The position numbers and the translations under genes were made by a program. 64,000 nt of DNA from Neopestalotiopsis rosae (taxonomy: Eukaryota; Ascomycota; Sordariomycetes; Amphisphaeriales; Sporocadaceae), in the NCBI GenBank assembly GCA_023078685.1, contig JALGAS010000011.1, positions 806,001 to 870,000 of the forward strand, written 5' to 3'. Positions 23,760 through 36,028 of this stretch are shown piece by piece. Under the pieces are notes generated by a model. That model was not told the DNA's origin and did no database searches. It saw nothing but the letters and a program-made list of their open reading frames with translations. Position 1 is the stretch's first letter; each line of letters begins with the position of its first letter.

Positions 23760-24600
23760 TTCGAGTCTCGACTTTGAGGGTTTTCAAGGTATATGGCGAA
23801 TTTGTATTCTTAGACGGAGAAGGCAGTAAGTGATGACCCCAGTGATGCAGTGCAAGATAATGATAGGTTTGTGGTGATATATCAGAATTCACCGATGTAG
23901 GTAATGTGCACAGGTATACGGAAAGACTTTTGACGTCATAGCTCTCGCATCTGTTTGGATGGTGAGCCCCTCATCGTCAAGTGCCTGTCAATGCGATCAA
24001 TCTTGCACGTAGTGGGGGCACTTCACTTGGCACTTGGCAGGCTGTCCAAAAGTCGCCTAGCTGACCGTTGGAAGACCACTGTAGATCTTCCTTCAGCAGG
24101 CCCAAAAGCACAAAATAATTGGCTTGAGCGGCCCGAGGCGCCCGCTGTGCCTCACTTCCCGCGTAGCTACCAAGGGTGCTAGATTAGGGCTGATACAATA
24201 AGCTTTCACCTGGATAAGAGTCTACATGCGTACCTACCTACCTGCGCTGACTTTAGTTGAGTATTCACGATTTGGAGGTAGTGAAAGGTTGTTGTTTGAG
24301 TCACTGCGACTATTTTCGCATCAATATGATAATCACGCACGGTATACCGCATGTAAGCTTGTGACGCTGATTCATCTGTTTTCGAGTGTTTTTCCCTTTT
24401 TATTTGTTTAAATAATCATTTCTGGCTCCTTGCCTGTGAAGCGATTCTTTGATCATCGATATTCTGCCCAGAGTCCTCAGCCGTCTTCCCAAGGTTCGAG
24501 CCAGGAAGCGAGGTAGTCAGGGCACCGAGATAAGTATCAAACCTTCACCCATCTCATCTGTGCAAGTCTTCTCTCTGTCGCCGCTCGAGTCACCTCGAAT
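23760..24600. other. Intergenic, no gene seen
   Basis: Open frames here look random. It carries a TACCTACCTACC array at 24,231-24,243, a motif that recurs in other intergenic parts of the window. Confidence 0.5.
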
Positions 24601-25645
24601 CTACAGAGCCTGGACGCGAGCCAGGATCTCATCCTCAAGAGGGTAGCCTTCGTAGATGATGGACTTGGCATGGGCCGGGATCAGCAAAGCCTCGTCAATC
24701 TCCTTGTACTTGCTGCGCTCAATGTAAATGACATGGCCGTGTCTCGACTTGTCGACAATGAGCAGACCGGCACCGCGAGCCACGGCTTCGGCAGGCTGAA
24801 GCTCCACCTTGATGGCGTCCATGAGGCCCTGAAGGTTGGGTAGAACCTGGCTGTCCGTCCAGGAGGGTGCAAGAGTGTTGACCCTGATGGGGAGGCCAGC
24901 AGCGCTGATGAGCGCCGTCAAGCTTCGGCCCAGACCCAAAGCACCGTGCTTGGCCGTGGCTAAAGTTGTCGCAATAAGTTAGTCATCTACATCTCAAAAG
25001 TTTTTGGGGAGCGAAACCAGGGAGATCTCATCAGATCTCGGCGTCCTGACGAGAACATACAGTAGTCGACGGCACGCATGCGCTGGATGCCGGTAGAGGA
25101 GCCCATGATGACGATGCTGCCTCCCTCAGGCTGCTGTCTGAGGTAGTAGATGGCAAGCGTGGCTGTGTTAACAGCACCCTTCAGAGCGACGTCAAATACA
25201 GCGTGCGAGGGCTCCTTGAGATCGCCATTCTCATCAACCTCGGTGCTCAAGTAGTCGGCACGCGGGCCAATGCCGGCATTGACAAATGCCGAGTCGATGC
25301 GGCCGTGAACCTCCTTGGCCTTCTTGAAGAGAGCAACAAGGTCCGACCAGACAGTCACGTTGGTCTGCACAAAGGTGAAGGATCCAGTGACTGTCTCCGG
25401 GTGAGGCTGAATGTCACCGCTGACGACCGAAGCACCGTAAGCCAGCAGCAGCTTCACGGTCGCCAGGCCGATACCACTGGAGCCGCCTATAAATTAGAAG
25501 AAGGCGAACCCATTAGTCTGAGCACTTGTCGTGAACTTCTTGTGCCGGCCAGCTGGCCCCGGCAAGCATGTGACTTACCAGTCAGGATGACAACCTTGCC
25601 CTTGAGACCGGAGAGGTCCTCGTCCTTGATCAGAATTTCGGCCAT
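24601..25645 (-). CDS. Short-chain dehydrogenase/reductase
   Basis: Three exons on the minus strand: 25,645-25,579, 25,486-25,061 and 24,959-24,601, giving 283 residues. The N-terminus after the first splice reads V-I-L-T-G-G-S-S-G-I-G, the T-G-x3-G-x-G cofactor motif. N-A-G-I appears near residue 90, a G-S-S-T catalytic serine segment follows, and splicing of intron 2 produces Y-S-T-A-K (residues 164-168), the Y-x3-K active site. The family uses NAD(P) to oxidise or reduce a secondary alcohol/ketone; fungal proteins with this layout are often annotated 15-hydroxyprostaglandin dehydrogenase-like, but the substrate cannot be told. Start ATG at 25,645 is the only one giving the full Rossmann motif. 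It stands alone between gene-poor stretches. Confidence 0.92.
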
Positions 25646-28600
25646 GGCTAAAGTGATTTCGGGTCGTTATTTTTATGTATGATGGGTTGAAGAGAGAAGT
25701 CAAGTGGAATGGCTAGAAACAAGAGCAGCCTGCAGCCTTGATAACGATCTTAATAAGGCGCTCTGTTTACAAGTAGTACGTACCCAACACGGTAGGAATG
25801 CCATACTATGATACGTAGCAAAGTAGGTAGTAGCTTCTCCTGCTTCTGATGGTGTTATGGGTCGGTAACCACAATGGGGCAAGTTTATGAGCTACAGACA
25901 GGGGCCCTTCCACGTCAGGGACCTGCACATCGTCTCGACTCTCTTATGCGAGATAATCCACCCCGCAGCACTGTCCAGGCCTGGATGAGGTACGAAGTAT
26001 GCCACGAGGCTTCTACTACCTATATTGGACGAATGCATTGAGTGGTGATTGCATGCCCTATCTTCTACGGACATACACTAGGCCGCGAAGCACGCCTCTG
26101 TGGGCCTCAGTGAAGTGCCTTCCCTCGACGATGCGACGATCAGTCAATAGATCAGGGTCTACTGTATACTATCCTGAAGAATATGGATGAGGCCCAAATG
26201 TTCCGTGCTTCCACGGGCCGTTGTCTACTTCGCGTACTCCGTAAACACAAACAAAGCGATGTGTGGATTGCCTCAAGATCATTGCGATACGTACCGTGCA
26301 CAGTAGACATACATCACGTACTTACGGGTAAAAAATTCCACGTTGCGCAGAATCACGTGTCTCCGGAACCAGCTGGAGACTTGAAGGTTTGTTAATGGAA
26401 GACTCGGCCATATCCGTTGCTGATCGAGTCAGCGGCAATTTCTACTGCGGGGAAGGACCTCGGGAATACCCTCGATCGCGCGGGTGGCCGTTGAAGGTGG
26501 TTGCCATCGGGAGTCTTATTCGTCGATTAGCCCTAAGAAGGAGTGACAAGACATGCCGTTTGAAGATCAACTCAACGGTCACGCTGGCATGGCCGCGCGC
26601 CCTTGCCAGGTACAGATACAGTAGAAAACGGGAGCGCTGATGGTCTGGCCTTTAGACTCTGCTGTGCATATCGAGGTTGTCCTGGCTAACTGGTCTTGGA
26701 ACAAGCAGCTTGGCCAAAGAGTGAGCTAGGAAGCCATCACCAGGTCGAGACCGGCTCTTCCAGGAAAACTGTCACCATAGAGAGGAAAGTTAAGGTTGAT
26801 CATTCGGTTGCAAGCAAGCGAACCTTTGGTCTTTTAAATTACTTCACGGGCCTTAGGTACGTACTATTTACGATGCAACACATAGCACAGATTGACAGAT
26901 GTCGACAGCTAGGTTGCGTATTATCAATCGACAGACAACCAGCCAGTCTCGCCAGTCTACCTGTCGAGTTTGTATTGATGCCCAGATGCATACTGAATGT
27001 CATGAGCTGGCCAAACTGGCGTGTAATCTCAGTGCTGGGGTTTCTCTCTGGACCCTGTCCTGGACGCGTGCTCCATCATGCCCTCCTGCCTTAGTAAAAG
27101 GGGTTGGGCTCAAGTTAGCGGTGTCTAGCGTTACTAAATCTCAAAGGTAGGTTGTCTCAGTCGTTGACTCCAGTACCAAGAACAAGGAAAAACCAAAAAG
27201 GATACGGCAACGGGTTGCGATTTCGCTTGTCGATTACCAAGGATTATGGAATCTCGAAGCCTGTTAATGTTGTATCTATTATGTAAGTCCATGAATCAAA
27301 CGACTGCGAGCATTACCGTAGAGGAACGCCACAACTATAACTCGAGCACTTCCTGAGTGCCGGACTTTGGAAAAGGAAAGAAACAAAGCATTGAGATTCT
27401 CACATCGAGAGCAATTGGAACATGCCTCTGCCATCTTGGTGCAAGATGAAAGCATTAGGAATCTCACTGGTGCTCGACTTTTGGTCATCAGGTACACAAT
27501 ACGTTACGGGCTAGACCCTTCTCTACTGTTAAGAATGCAGAAGCGGCCCCGTTTGCCGCCCGTTGGTCGGCGGTCGGTCGGTCCATCCGCCCTTCTATTG
27601 AGAAGGCTTAAATAAGTAGCGGGAGCCCTTGGGATATATTTCCCGTGCCTCCATCAAACGGCCTCTGACTGCATTCATTGTAATCAAGTACAAGATCTAC
27701 ATCCTTGGGTAGACATCCGGTGAGCTACCCCTAGGATTCGTCTCCTTTGAAGCAAACGATGACTGTCTGTTTTGGGAATCAATCAATCAACCGAAGCCAA
27801 ATGTGATACGACTGAGTGGTAATAGCCACTGTCCATCATGTCTATCAGTGGGAATGAAGTGGTCGTTAGCGGATTCCATTAGCGGCCAAGCCCTGGTGTC
27901 GTCCCACAAACAGAGAGGAGTCTTAAGCGAGACGGAGAATATTCTGCTGGTACCTAGTTCATTGACTACTCACCGTATCCCGCGCGGAATCAATCTCGTT
28001 GGTCACAAATCTTGCGAACAGCATGCCATTGTTGTGAGCGATCGACCGTCGCTCTCATCCCGAGTTGCCGAGCGCGGTGAGCCGACTTAAGCGCGAGCGA
28101 GCTCCCGTCAACTGTCAACAACAATGATGATACGTACCCTGGGATGATTGATCCCCCACCTAATAGATGTATCGTGGGCGACATGGCAAATACAAAGCCT
28201 TCATGAGCTCTGGAAATCAACCGTAAGCGTAGTGAGTCTACGAAGTATTCAGTCGCTTCTTCTATTGTAGTTTTCGGATCGTATCAGATCATGAAAGCCG
28301 ATATGATGACAACTAGGGACCATGATTATAGTCTCTGACCTACCGGTAATCGCTTTACCCAGCCCCCAATGTCACGCAATCCTGGTTTATTTCGAAACTG
28401 ACTTTCCAGGGGTTGTTCTGTCCTGCTGCAGAAATGTTGCTATCGGATCTTGAATCGTTCTTATCACATGTCATGGCATATCTATAGTTCAGGGACCTTG
28501 GTTAAGATGGTTCACGGCCGGCTCTCGCTGTGGCTTTTTTAGATCTAAGATGCGATACCTACCTAGTCTTTATCCAGCATCATCGCGGTTCGCGACGAGC

Positions 28601-29555
28601 CCTGTTAAACGAGCAATCAATTCCCACGAAAAAGTTTCGGGGTCGGATCTCGTGCCAACCAAGAACGATGAATTGCAAACGCAAAGCACCCATGGTGCAT
28701 AGATTATGAATTGGACAACAAGCTGAACAAGAGACTGTAGAGACTGACAGGAGCTCATCCTCCGGGGTCCTTGGGTACGCAGGTGTCCCGCGCCGGAGCG
28801 GAACTAAAGTCGTGGTTCCAAGAGCCTTTGAGAGCAGCGACAATGGAAGTAAGCCGCAAAATTGGGGCCGCGGGTGCCGGGTATTAAAGCAGTCCTGGGA
28901 AGTGGAATCACCAGGTGTATTAACAGAATGTCAAAACATGGCGACGAGGGTGGCACGTTTCAAGTAATACTAGAAGACCCCCGTTTGCCAAGACTTAGCA
29001 TCAGCTAATTGACGAAAAAAAATTAAGAAAAAATAGACCCCTGTTCTATCTGGCTTTACAACCAACTTGGCAGAGCCAGGCTACTGGGCTACAACCCCAG
29101 ACTTTTCTTCTTCGACTGCCGCATACAGACACGCGGGTTCCTCGTACAGCCCAACCATACACAAGCCGAGAAGCGTCTACAGTGTAGTTTTATTATCCCG
29201 ACAACCTGACAATGCCTGAGTGGCGTATCGAACGTACTACCAAGCGTCCATCGGAATAGGGATTGTTGTTACACATCCACCAACTAATCATCCGATACAA
29301 CATAGAAAACTCGGGGTTGCTGACGTGATAACACCTCGTGCGTCCTCGTCGCTGGGCGGGTTGCTTCAGCATAATTTCTTACACCTCTCTTTCTGCAACA
29401 GCTGAGGTATTTCGCCAACCTACAGTTTCTTTCTCCACGGCGCGAGAGCTACACACGTATACGAGAAGTGTATGTCCTCGACGCAGCCCTCTACAGCAAA
29501 CTAGCCAACCGTCACGCTTGTTCCACCATTCGCGCTACACATTCGCCCCGTCACC
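25646..29555. other. Gene-poor stretch of 3.9 kb
   Basis: I see no convincing gene. Frames of 60-130 codons exist on both strands but lack recognisable motifs, codon bias or splice-linked neighbours. Base composition is ordinary and not RIP-like. The last 300 bases before 29,556 are C/T- and A-rich and probably form the promoter and leader of the next gene. Confidence 0.45.
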
Positions 29556-31052
29556 ATGAAGCAGCCAGAGGGCGATGGTGTCATTCTGCTCTATGTCACC
29601 AGTGTCATGCTGGTGCTGAGCTGGATCGTGTTGATCGCACGTTTCGGAGTTCGAAAATGGATCAATGCCATCGGAACAGACGACATACTCATGGCCGTCG
29701 GACTCGTACGTACCCATCGCGAGGTCCCCAAAAAGACGAGCCCAGACTAAAGGGATTACTGATTGCAGATGCTCTATTCCGTCACCGCCTCGCTTGTCAT
29801 TGTGTGCTGCTTTTACGGAGCTGGACAGTATGCGAAATATATCGATGCGCCTGATAAAAGTAAGCAGACTTACACGTCCTATTGTCCTATCTCTCCTGTC
29901 CTTCTCGTAATGGATCAATACATGAATGAGCAACTTGTCTGCTTGTTCGAAACTATGAATCTGAGAGAAACAACGAGTACATGATGGCAGGAGGAAACAT
30001 GTCTAAACTACCTCGCTTCTAAACAAAAAACAATCGCTGACCTTCGGTAATTGTTGCAGTGCAAGGCACAAAGGTAAGCAGCCAAGTCCTTTTCCAATCT
30101 ACTGAGTGACTGTGACTGACCACACGTGAAGCTATTTTTCATCGCCGAGTTCTTCTACGCATCTTGCACAGTCCCCATCAAAAGCAGTATCTGCGTCTGT
30201 CTGCTCCGCATTGCAGATGCCCGCCGTCGCTTCGTCTGGACGCTTTATGCAATCATAGCCATGGCAGCCATTGCGGCTGTCATCTTCATCGTTGCCATCG
30301 CCAATCTGTGTCATCCCATCACAACGTTGTGGGGAGAAACCACGACTGGATCTTGTAGCCCGACTCTCAATAGTAGAGTCAGTTTCTTCTTCTCAGCCGT
30401 GTCCATTGTCACGGACTTTTCTCTTGCCATCCTTCCAGGTATCCTGCTGTGGAAGATCCAGATGAAAAGGAGAGTCAAGTTCTCTGTGGCTGTAATGCTT
30501 GGCCTAGCTGCATTGTAAGCACAACAATCTTGGCCCCTCGGGCGTTCTCAGACATCTGACTATTTTCTTAGTGCAAGCTGCGCCACCATCGTTCGCCTGC
30601 GTTACCTGACTCTTTACAACGACCAGGCAGAGTTCATGTTCAGCACAGGGCAGATTGGTCTTTGGTCCATCATTGAGGAGGGCATCGGTATCATTGCTGG
30701 CTCTATGCCGGCCCTGCGCCCTCTCCTCACCTTGCCTATTTTTGGCCGCAGCACGATACGGAGCAGCAACAACCAACAATCGGCCCCCCATGAGCGTCTC
30801 ACGCCAAACCCAGCGCCCGGCTTCAAAGACGAACCGACCGACGAAGTAAATATGAAGACCTTTCGCACCTCATCATCTAATGATTCGCCAGGATTGCACA
30901 AGATGAGGACAAAGACTAGAGGTTCATCGGATGATGGGGATAGCCAGAGGAACATTTTGAAAGAAACACACTGGACTGTCACAGCAGAGCATACCAACCC
31001 TGCAGATGATTGGGCCAGGCAACGTGTGCTTGGCTGGAGCAGTCGACCATAG
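29556..31052 (+). CDS. PTH11-like seven-helix membrane protein (fungal rhodopsin-type domain)
   Basis: Five exons: 29,556-29,705, 29,769-29,859, 30,060-30,073, 30,132-30,514 and 30,572-31,052, in consistent phase, 372 residues. The start ATG sits in CACCATGA. It has hydrophobic helices at residues 10-32, 50-72, 85-105, 120-145, 165-190, 200-225 and 235-260, the T-D-D motif after helix 1, and L-F-F-I-A-E-F-F-Y leading helix 3. It also has C-H-P-I/C-S-P loops that typically form the disulphide, and a Ser-rich cytoplasmic tail of about 110 residues. This is the large fungal family of integral membrane proteins related to PTH11, thought to act as G-protein-coupled surface sensors, though most are uncharacterised. 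The third exon is only 14 nt. No partner gene for signalling lies nearby. Confidence 0.88.
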
Positions 31053-31385
31053 GATCAAAAGTTTTCTTGAATTTTTGATCTTAATTGTCTTGGGCATAGG
31101 GAAAACGAAAAGTTTGTCAAACTTAGCGACTGAGATTAATGTTTTTGCATGTATAGGCTACGTTACTTTGCAGTGTCAGGACCCGGGACCCAGGTCCGCA
31201 ATAGTCAGGAGAATAAGACTATTTACTCACTCCGAGGCACGAGAAAACTCGGGGTGTACCTCGCATAAGTAACAGGTTGAAGAGATCGAAGATCTACCCC
31301 TCACGGTCGAAATGAGACTTCGTGGCAAATGTCACGTTTGCCCTCTCGGCACTGCTGTTCAGGACATTTGGCCGCAAAGGTGCTT
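31053..31385. other. Intergenic between convergent genes
   Basis: Holds the 3' ends of the membrane protein and of the dehydrogenase; nothing else seen. Confidence 0.5.
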
Positions 31386-32441
31386 TCAGAGCTCGACAAC
31401 CAATTTCTTGCCACTAACACCCCTGCCCATGGTGTCAACAGCTACCTGTATCTCTTCCAAGCCTGCTCCAACAACTTCTGGATATGGCATACATTTCATG
31501 CTGCCATCTTCCAGGGCAGTCGACAACCACTCGACAAAGATCGACGTCCCTAGTTCTGGCTGGTTCATCTGGCCCACCTCGTCGACAATAATCTGGACAC
31601 CCCCTGGAAGATCCTGGGGGACGGGCATTCCAGGTGCCAAGACCGTCCCGATATGCTTTGTGCCATCGACTCGGCTTGCAATCTCTGCACAAGCTCTGGT
31701 TGTCTCCTTCGTGATGATGGCATTATAGACCCCTGCCAGTCTGCCTGCGCCCTTCACGGTGGCAACAATTTCGTCCACCACTCCCTCGGCTTGGTGGTCA
31801 AAGATGTAGTCGACGCCCATGTTCCGCAGCAGGGAATGATTCCTCTCACTAGCGGTCGCAGCAGCAATGTAGCCGGCAGCCTTGACTGCCTGGATGGCGT
31901 TGCAACCAATGCTCGAACTACCACCCCAGATGAGTACAACCTCAGCTTTGGAGTTGACCGGGATGTCCGACTTTGGTAGGTCTAATCCCATCAATGTCGA
32001 AGAGAATAGCATGGCGGACGCGGTGCACAAGCATAGCGGCAGAACTGCTGCGTCTCTGAACTCGATGCGGTCCGGGATCCGGGCCATGTAGGGCTCGACG
32101 CCCAGCATATACTCCTGAAAAGCGCCATACTTGGCATCGCCGGATTTGAAAGCTGTTGCAAGAGCCGTGACACGGTCGCCGGGTCGAAATCGCTGTTGGG
32201 TTGGTCCAATCGACACGACTTCGCCAGCCACATCACAGCCATTCACATAGGGGTAGAATTCTGGCTTTACGACCACGCCAAGAGTTTGAACTACCCAGTC
32301 TGCAGGATTGATGGCTACTGCACGCACGCGAATGAGAACCTCGCTGCCTGTTGGGGTAGGAATTGGAGAAGTCTCTATGGCCATGGGATGGGCCTTGAGG
32401 CCTGGCAGTATGGCTGATCGGTTTCGGAGTCCGTTTGACAT
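31386..32441 (-). CDS. Zinc-independent medium-chain dehydrogenase/enoyl reductase-like
   Basis: An intronless 351-residue frame. The N-terminal GroES-like fold shows V-L-I-R-V-x-A-V-A-I-N-P-x-D-W near residues 35-50 and G-C-D-V-A-G-x-V near 68-76. The nucleotide fold has I-W-G-G-S-S-S-I-G around residue 170. The Cys/His zinc ligands of classic alcohol dehydrogenases are absent, which places it with quinone-oxidoreductase/trans-enoyl-reductase type proteins. Relatives include stand-alone enoyl reductases that serve polyketide synthases, but no polyketide synthase is visible here, so a detoxifying NADPH reductase is equally likely. It converges with the PTH11-like gene. Confidence 0.92.
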   Translation of the reverse strand: MSNGLRNRSAILPGLKAHPMAIETSPIPTPTGSEVLIRVRAVAINPADWVVQTLGVVVKPEFYPYVNGCDVAGEVVSIGPTQQRFRPGDRVTALATAFKSGDAKYGAFQEYMLGVEPYMARIPDRIEFRDAAVLPLCLCTASAMLFSSTLMGLDLPKSDIPVNSKAEVVLIWGGSSSIGCNAIQAVKAAGYIAAATASERNHSLLRNMGVDYIFDHQAEGVVDEIVATVKGAGRLAGVYNAIITKETTRACAEIASRVDGTKHIGTVLAPGMPVPQDLPGGVQIIVDEVGQMNQPELGTSIFVEWLSTALEDGSMKCMPYPEVVGAGLEEIQVAVDTMGRGVSGKKLVVEL

Positions 32442-34286
32442 TTTGAAACTGATGATTGGTAAAGGTTGGAGATGACTTATTAAACACTTGAAGGATTGGC
32501 TCGGTGTAATGAATATATTACAAGGTCTTGGTCAAGGCAATGCAGATTTCAAGCTGGCCGAGAGATTAGTGAACCGAGCTCTATTGACTTTTTATAATCG
32601 AACAGCAATGGCGTCCATTCGATCGCAGCCGGCCCGGAGTTATCCCCCAGTCCATGACCGTGAAGTCGCTGATTTGATGCCAGACAGCTCTCATATCCGG
32701 TCCTGACTCCGAATCTGCTTTCCAGGAATTGCAGTGGGTTAGCCAATCTTGGCGGGTATACCGGCGACATTACCCTTCCTAATCCGGTAATCTTATACTC
32801 CGATTCGCCTAAACCCGGTTCTAACTCCGTACATACGGTCGACACCTTAGTCCTTAGGTACCTACCCAACTACAGAGTAGTACGCAATAGCGCATACATG
32901 ATTCGACGCAACTTAATCTATATACGTCACATTCTAATGTATATTTGCGGCTCTCACGGTGATCCCCAACTGTAACAAACGTCTGCAGAGTCTTGACTGA
33001 ATCTTACTGCACCTGTGAGAAATAGAGAAGATGACCGTCAAGCTGGCACTACTTGCTGTGCGATGTATTGGCAGCCTGATATCAGGGGTGTAGGTATTGA
33101 TGCTCGACGTTTTTAGAAATCACACTATCCAGATTGCAGGGAAGTAAGCACATAGGCTAGCAGATTTCATCCATCAGAGGACAGTCAGTTTCTAAGCGGT
33201 CCAAATAATATTAAGCAAAAGTGAGCATGAAGATTTTCCCAGGTGATTTACTGTGATGAGTGACCTCGTGTAGTGGTCAACATGGTGCCAGCGGTCTCAT
33301 CGTCGACTTCAACATTACTACAATACTGGAACGGACTAATTGAGCTCATGAAAATAACGGAATACAGAATGTGATAAATGACTATCCAGTCGCAATATTG
33401 GGGTCGAAAAGCCACAAGCTTGCCAGATGATCCATATCCTGCAGCAAGTGCCAGTGTTCTAGTACACGCTGCATAATGCGATGAGCGAGCTGCCATCACA
33501 ACTGCGCTAACATAAAGGGTCACATGACAATTCAACATATATTCTGAAGTAAGAATCGGTGAACTAGTCATCAAACATTGAATTAGTTCTTGTCGGGGAT
33601 CAATAACCGGATCTTCCATATGCCCTTCCCAAGCCAGAGCTGCGAGGTTTCCTTGCCTTACATTGAATGGGGCTTACTCTAGTCAGCAAACAGAAGTTCT
33701 CATTGTTGAATGGACTGGTAACGTTACTTTAAAGTATGGGGTAAGCAGAACTACATGATGCACTTCGACACCGTCTCAAGTAAAACGAGAGAAAGTCTGA
33801 TAGTCCTCATTGTCGCACAAAAGTGTCGCAAATTGAATTTTATCTGCGCATGCGAATCAAACTTACTTGTATTCATATTGGACAGGCGCTGTACCCTGAG
33901 CGCAGGCCATGCTGGGACTTTGCTGCTAATTTTCAGCGTATGATAGTCTTGTGTTGCGTCACATGAGATATCTTTCAGCTGTGTCATCTGCTGATGAAAC
34001 ACGAACAGTACGATGTTTCTCTGATGATATAGTCTGCTCATGGATGAAGTGAACCCATGGATCAGACTATCGATGTGACGAGTGAGACAGACAATTTTGA
34101 CACAATGACAACAGGCATATTTGAGACATTGCGCGTTGGTGAGGATCCTAGTTCTTTTCGTGACGCCGATGAAAACGCGATATGGTCATTGAATGAGTCT
34201 ATAATATTTATATTTCGTCTCTGGGCTATCAACAGAATCCAAATGTTCTGTTTCTCGTGTCTATATCAAATTGTATAGTTTTCAAG
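32442..34286. other. Intergenic, no gene seen
   Basis: 1.8 kb without a supported gene. A 123-codon minus-strand frame (33,248-33,619) has no recognisable motif and no splice-linked continuation that I could find. Confidence 0.45.
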
Positions 34287-35459
34287 ATGAAGATCTCTGC
34301 CACAGTGATCGTACGCTGCTTGGCGATTTTCTTGCCCCATGTGGAGGGAAAGAAGTGTTCAGACTCATATCTGAGTAAGTAATTGACTTCATACTTTCAA
34401 AGGCCCGTATACTATATCCATCATTTCTGATACGAGACAGTTTCGCCAATAGTGCAGTCGACTACATTGAGCAGCTCTACTTGCACCCAATCCACCAGTG
34501 CCGCCTTGAGTACTACAACTGAAATATCTCTGGCGATCGACCCTACCATTTGGGAGTCAACGATTCAGGTTTCTATCGTCACAGAGTCTGTCTCCTTGGA
34601 CTCATCCACGATGACACCCCTAGATGGCGTTGTTCAGAGCACAAGTCACGTCGGGCCAATGGTGACAAATCAGGCCTACATCGACACTGTGCTTCGCCAT
34701 CACAACGTTCATCGTGCCAACCATTCGGGTAGGTTTGATTTTATGGCTCCATATATCTACCAATTGTACTAAGATCAAGATGATCAGCCTCATCCCTGTC
34801 ATGGAATCAAAGTCTTGCCGAAATTGCACGGACGAGCGCCTTAAATTGCGACTATAGGCATACCGGCGTCGGCCAGAATATTGGGGCCGGAATTCCCGCA
34901 GATGCAATGGGAGTCTTGATAACCGAGGGCTTTTACAACAATGAAGTCAACGCCTATAAGGCCTATGGTATGGAACCAAATGATACTGATGCTGGGCATC
35001 ATGTATGGGGCCACTTCTCTCAAGTCATTGTAAGTGCCTAGTTTCGCGAGTTGGACGTATGCATTGATAATGTTCGAATGATCTTTCAAAACTTGTCCTC
35101 AAACGGCACCGATACTCAATATTCTGCTCCACACTATTTATTGATTAGTAAACAAAACACTGACCTTCATTTTGCAGTGGGAGTCTACCACTACAGTTGG
35201 CTGCTATACGCAGGACTGCTCCGTTACAGGTCTTAATCATACTAATGGAAGCACAATAGCACCGTGGTTCTCTATCTGCAACTACTTTCCTCCTGGTGAG
35301 TACGTCAGTTCCCATTGACAGGCTGTGGGCGCTGATCAGCTTATAGGCAATGTTGCGCCCTTATATGGGGCCAATGTCCGTGCCGGAACGGGGAAGCCAA
35401 CAGTTTTTGCAGATTTTATGTGCCCGGACTCGACTAATTGCGAGAACCGAACAGAATAA
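34287..35459 (+). CDS. Secreted CAP/PR-1-like protein
   Basis: Five exons: 34,287-34,374, 34,441-34,728, 34,788-35,029, 35,178-35,295 and 35,347-35,459, all phases consistent, 282 residues. The N-terminus K-I-S-A-T-V-I-V-R-C-L-A-I-F-L is a likely signal peptide. A Ser/Thr-rich linker (residues about 30-95) is followed by the CAP domain: H-N-x-H-R-A-N-H-S, L-S-W-N-x-S-L-A, H-T-G-x-G-Q-N, then the signature G-H-F-S-Q-V-I-W-E-S-T and C-N-Y-F-P-P-G-N. Each is positioned as in yeast Pry proteins, which bind sterols and fatty acids outside the cell. The CAP tetrad residues (two His, two Glu) can be placed only partly. Export and lipid binding are inferences from the family. It could act in stress defence or host contact. 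Confidence 0.9.
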
Positions 35460-35586
35460 GTCATTGTGACTTTTCTTCATGGAACCAACCTTTTCATCGT
35501 ATGGCGAGATGAGTTCGCCCACTTTAGCAGATCACCGTTTACTATTCAACTGGTAATTATCGAAGCTATTGATTGAAGTTATTGAA

Positions 35587-35994
35587 ATGTTCTCCTACGT
35601 TTTTCAGACCCCGTCACTCGCTATCTACAGCTATCTGGTTTTGGCGGCTAGAGGCCACATCATTTATGCATCGATTGAATATATTATCTCCAACCCAAAG
35701 TCAAGCCGTCCGTTCATGAGACCGTACTGTTTTCTGTCAGCCATCTTTCAACTTGGCCCCTTTGTTTATATGATTATTCGAGGTTCATATAACAAAAGTT
35801 TCACTACTTCTGATTTCATAACCGTTATGGTTGTTCTTTCTATACTACTTTTTGCCTCACAAGCGGTCCAACATTCCGTCGAGAAGATCCAACCACTAGG
35901 CAAGGGAAGGAGTTTACAAGTCATCACGGGAAATCAGCACTTCATATATACAGCACTAAACCGGAATAACATTATAACAGGAGATCTTTTATAA
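35587..35994 (+). CDS. Small three-helix membrane protein, unknown
   Basis: A 135-codon open frame from ATG 35,587, 127 bases after the CAP gene. Hydrophobic segments lie at about residues 10-35, 48-68 and 80-100, with an R-P-F-M-R-P-Y-C-F loop between the first two. I do not recognise a family. The frame stays open upstream to a TTG codon at 35,569. A TTTTTCAG just before ACCCCG could be a splice acceptor of an earlier exon, but the obvious upstream exon (ATG near 35,480) would splice into a stop. It may be a real small protein or the 3' exon of a decayed gene. Confidence 0.4.
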   Translation: MFSYVFQTPSLAIYSYLVLAARGHIIYASIEYIISNPKSSRPFMRPYCFLSAIFQLGPFVYMIIRGSYNKSFTTSDFITVMVVLSILLFASQAVQHSVEKIQPLGKGRSLQVITGNQHFIYTALNRNNIITGDLL

Positions 35995-36028
35995 TCATTG
36001 CCCTGTAATTGCAGATCTCTCCCGGTGT

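Noticed and set aside
33248..33619. 123-codon minus-strand frame
   Set aside because: No recognisable domain, no codon bias, no splice-linked partner; likely chance.
35480..35553. Upstream exon for the small membrane protein (ATG near 35,480)
   Set aside because: Splicing its GTAATT donor to the TTTTTCAG acceptor creates an immediate TGA stop.
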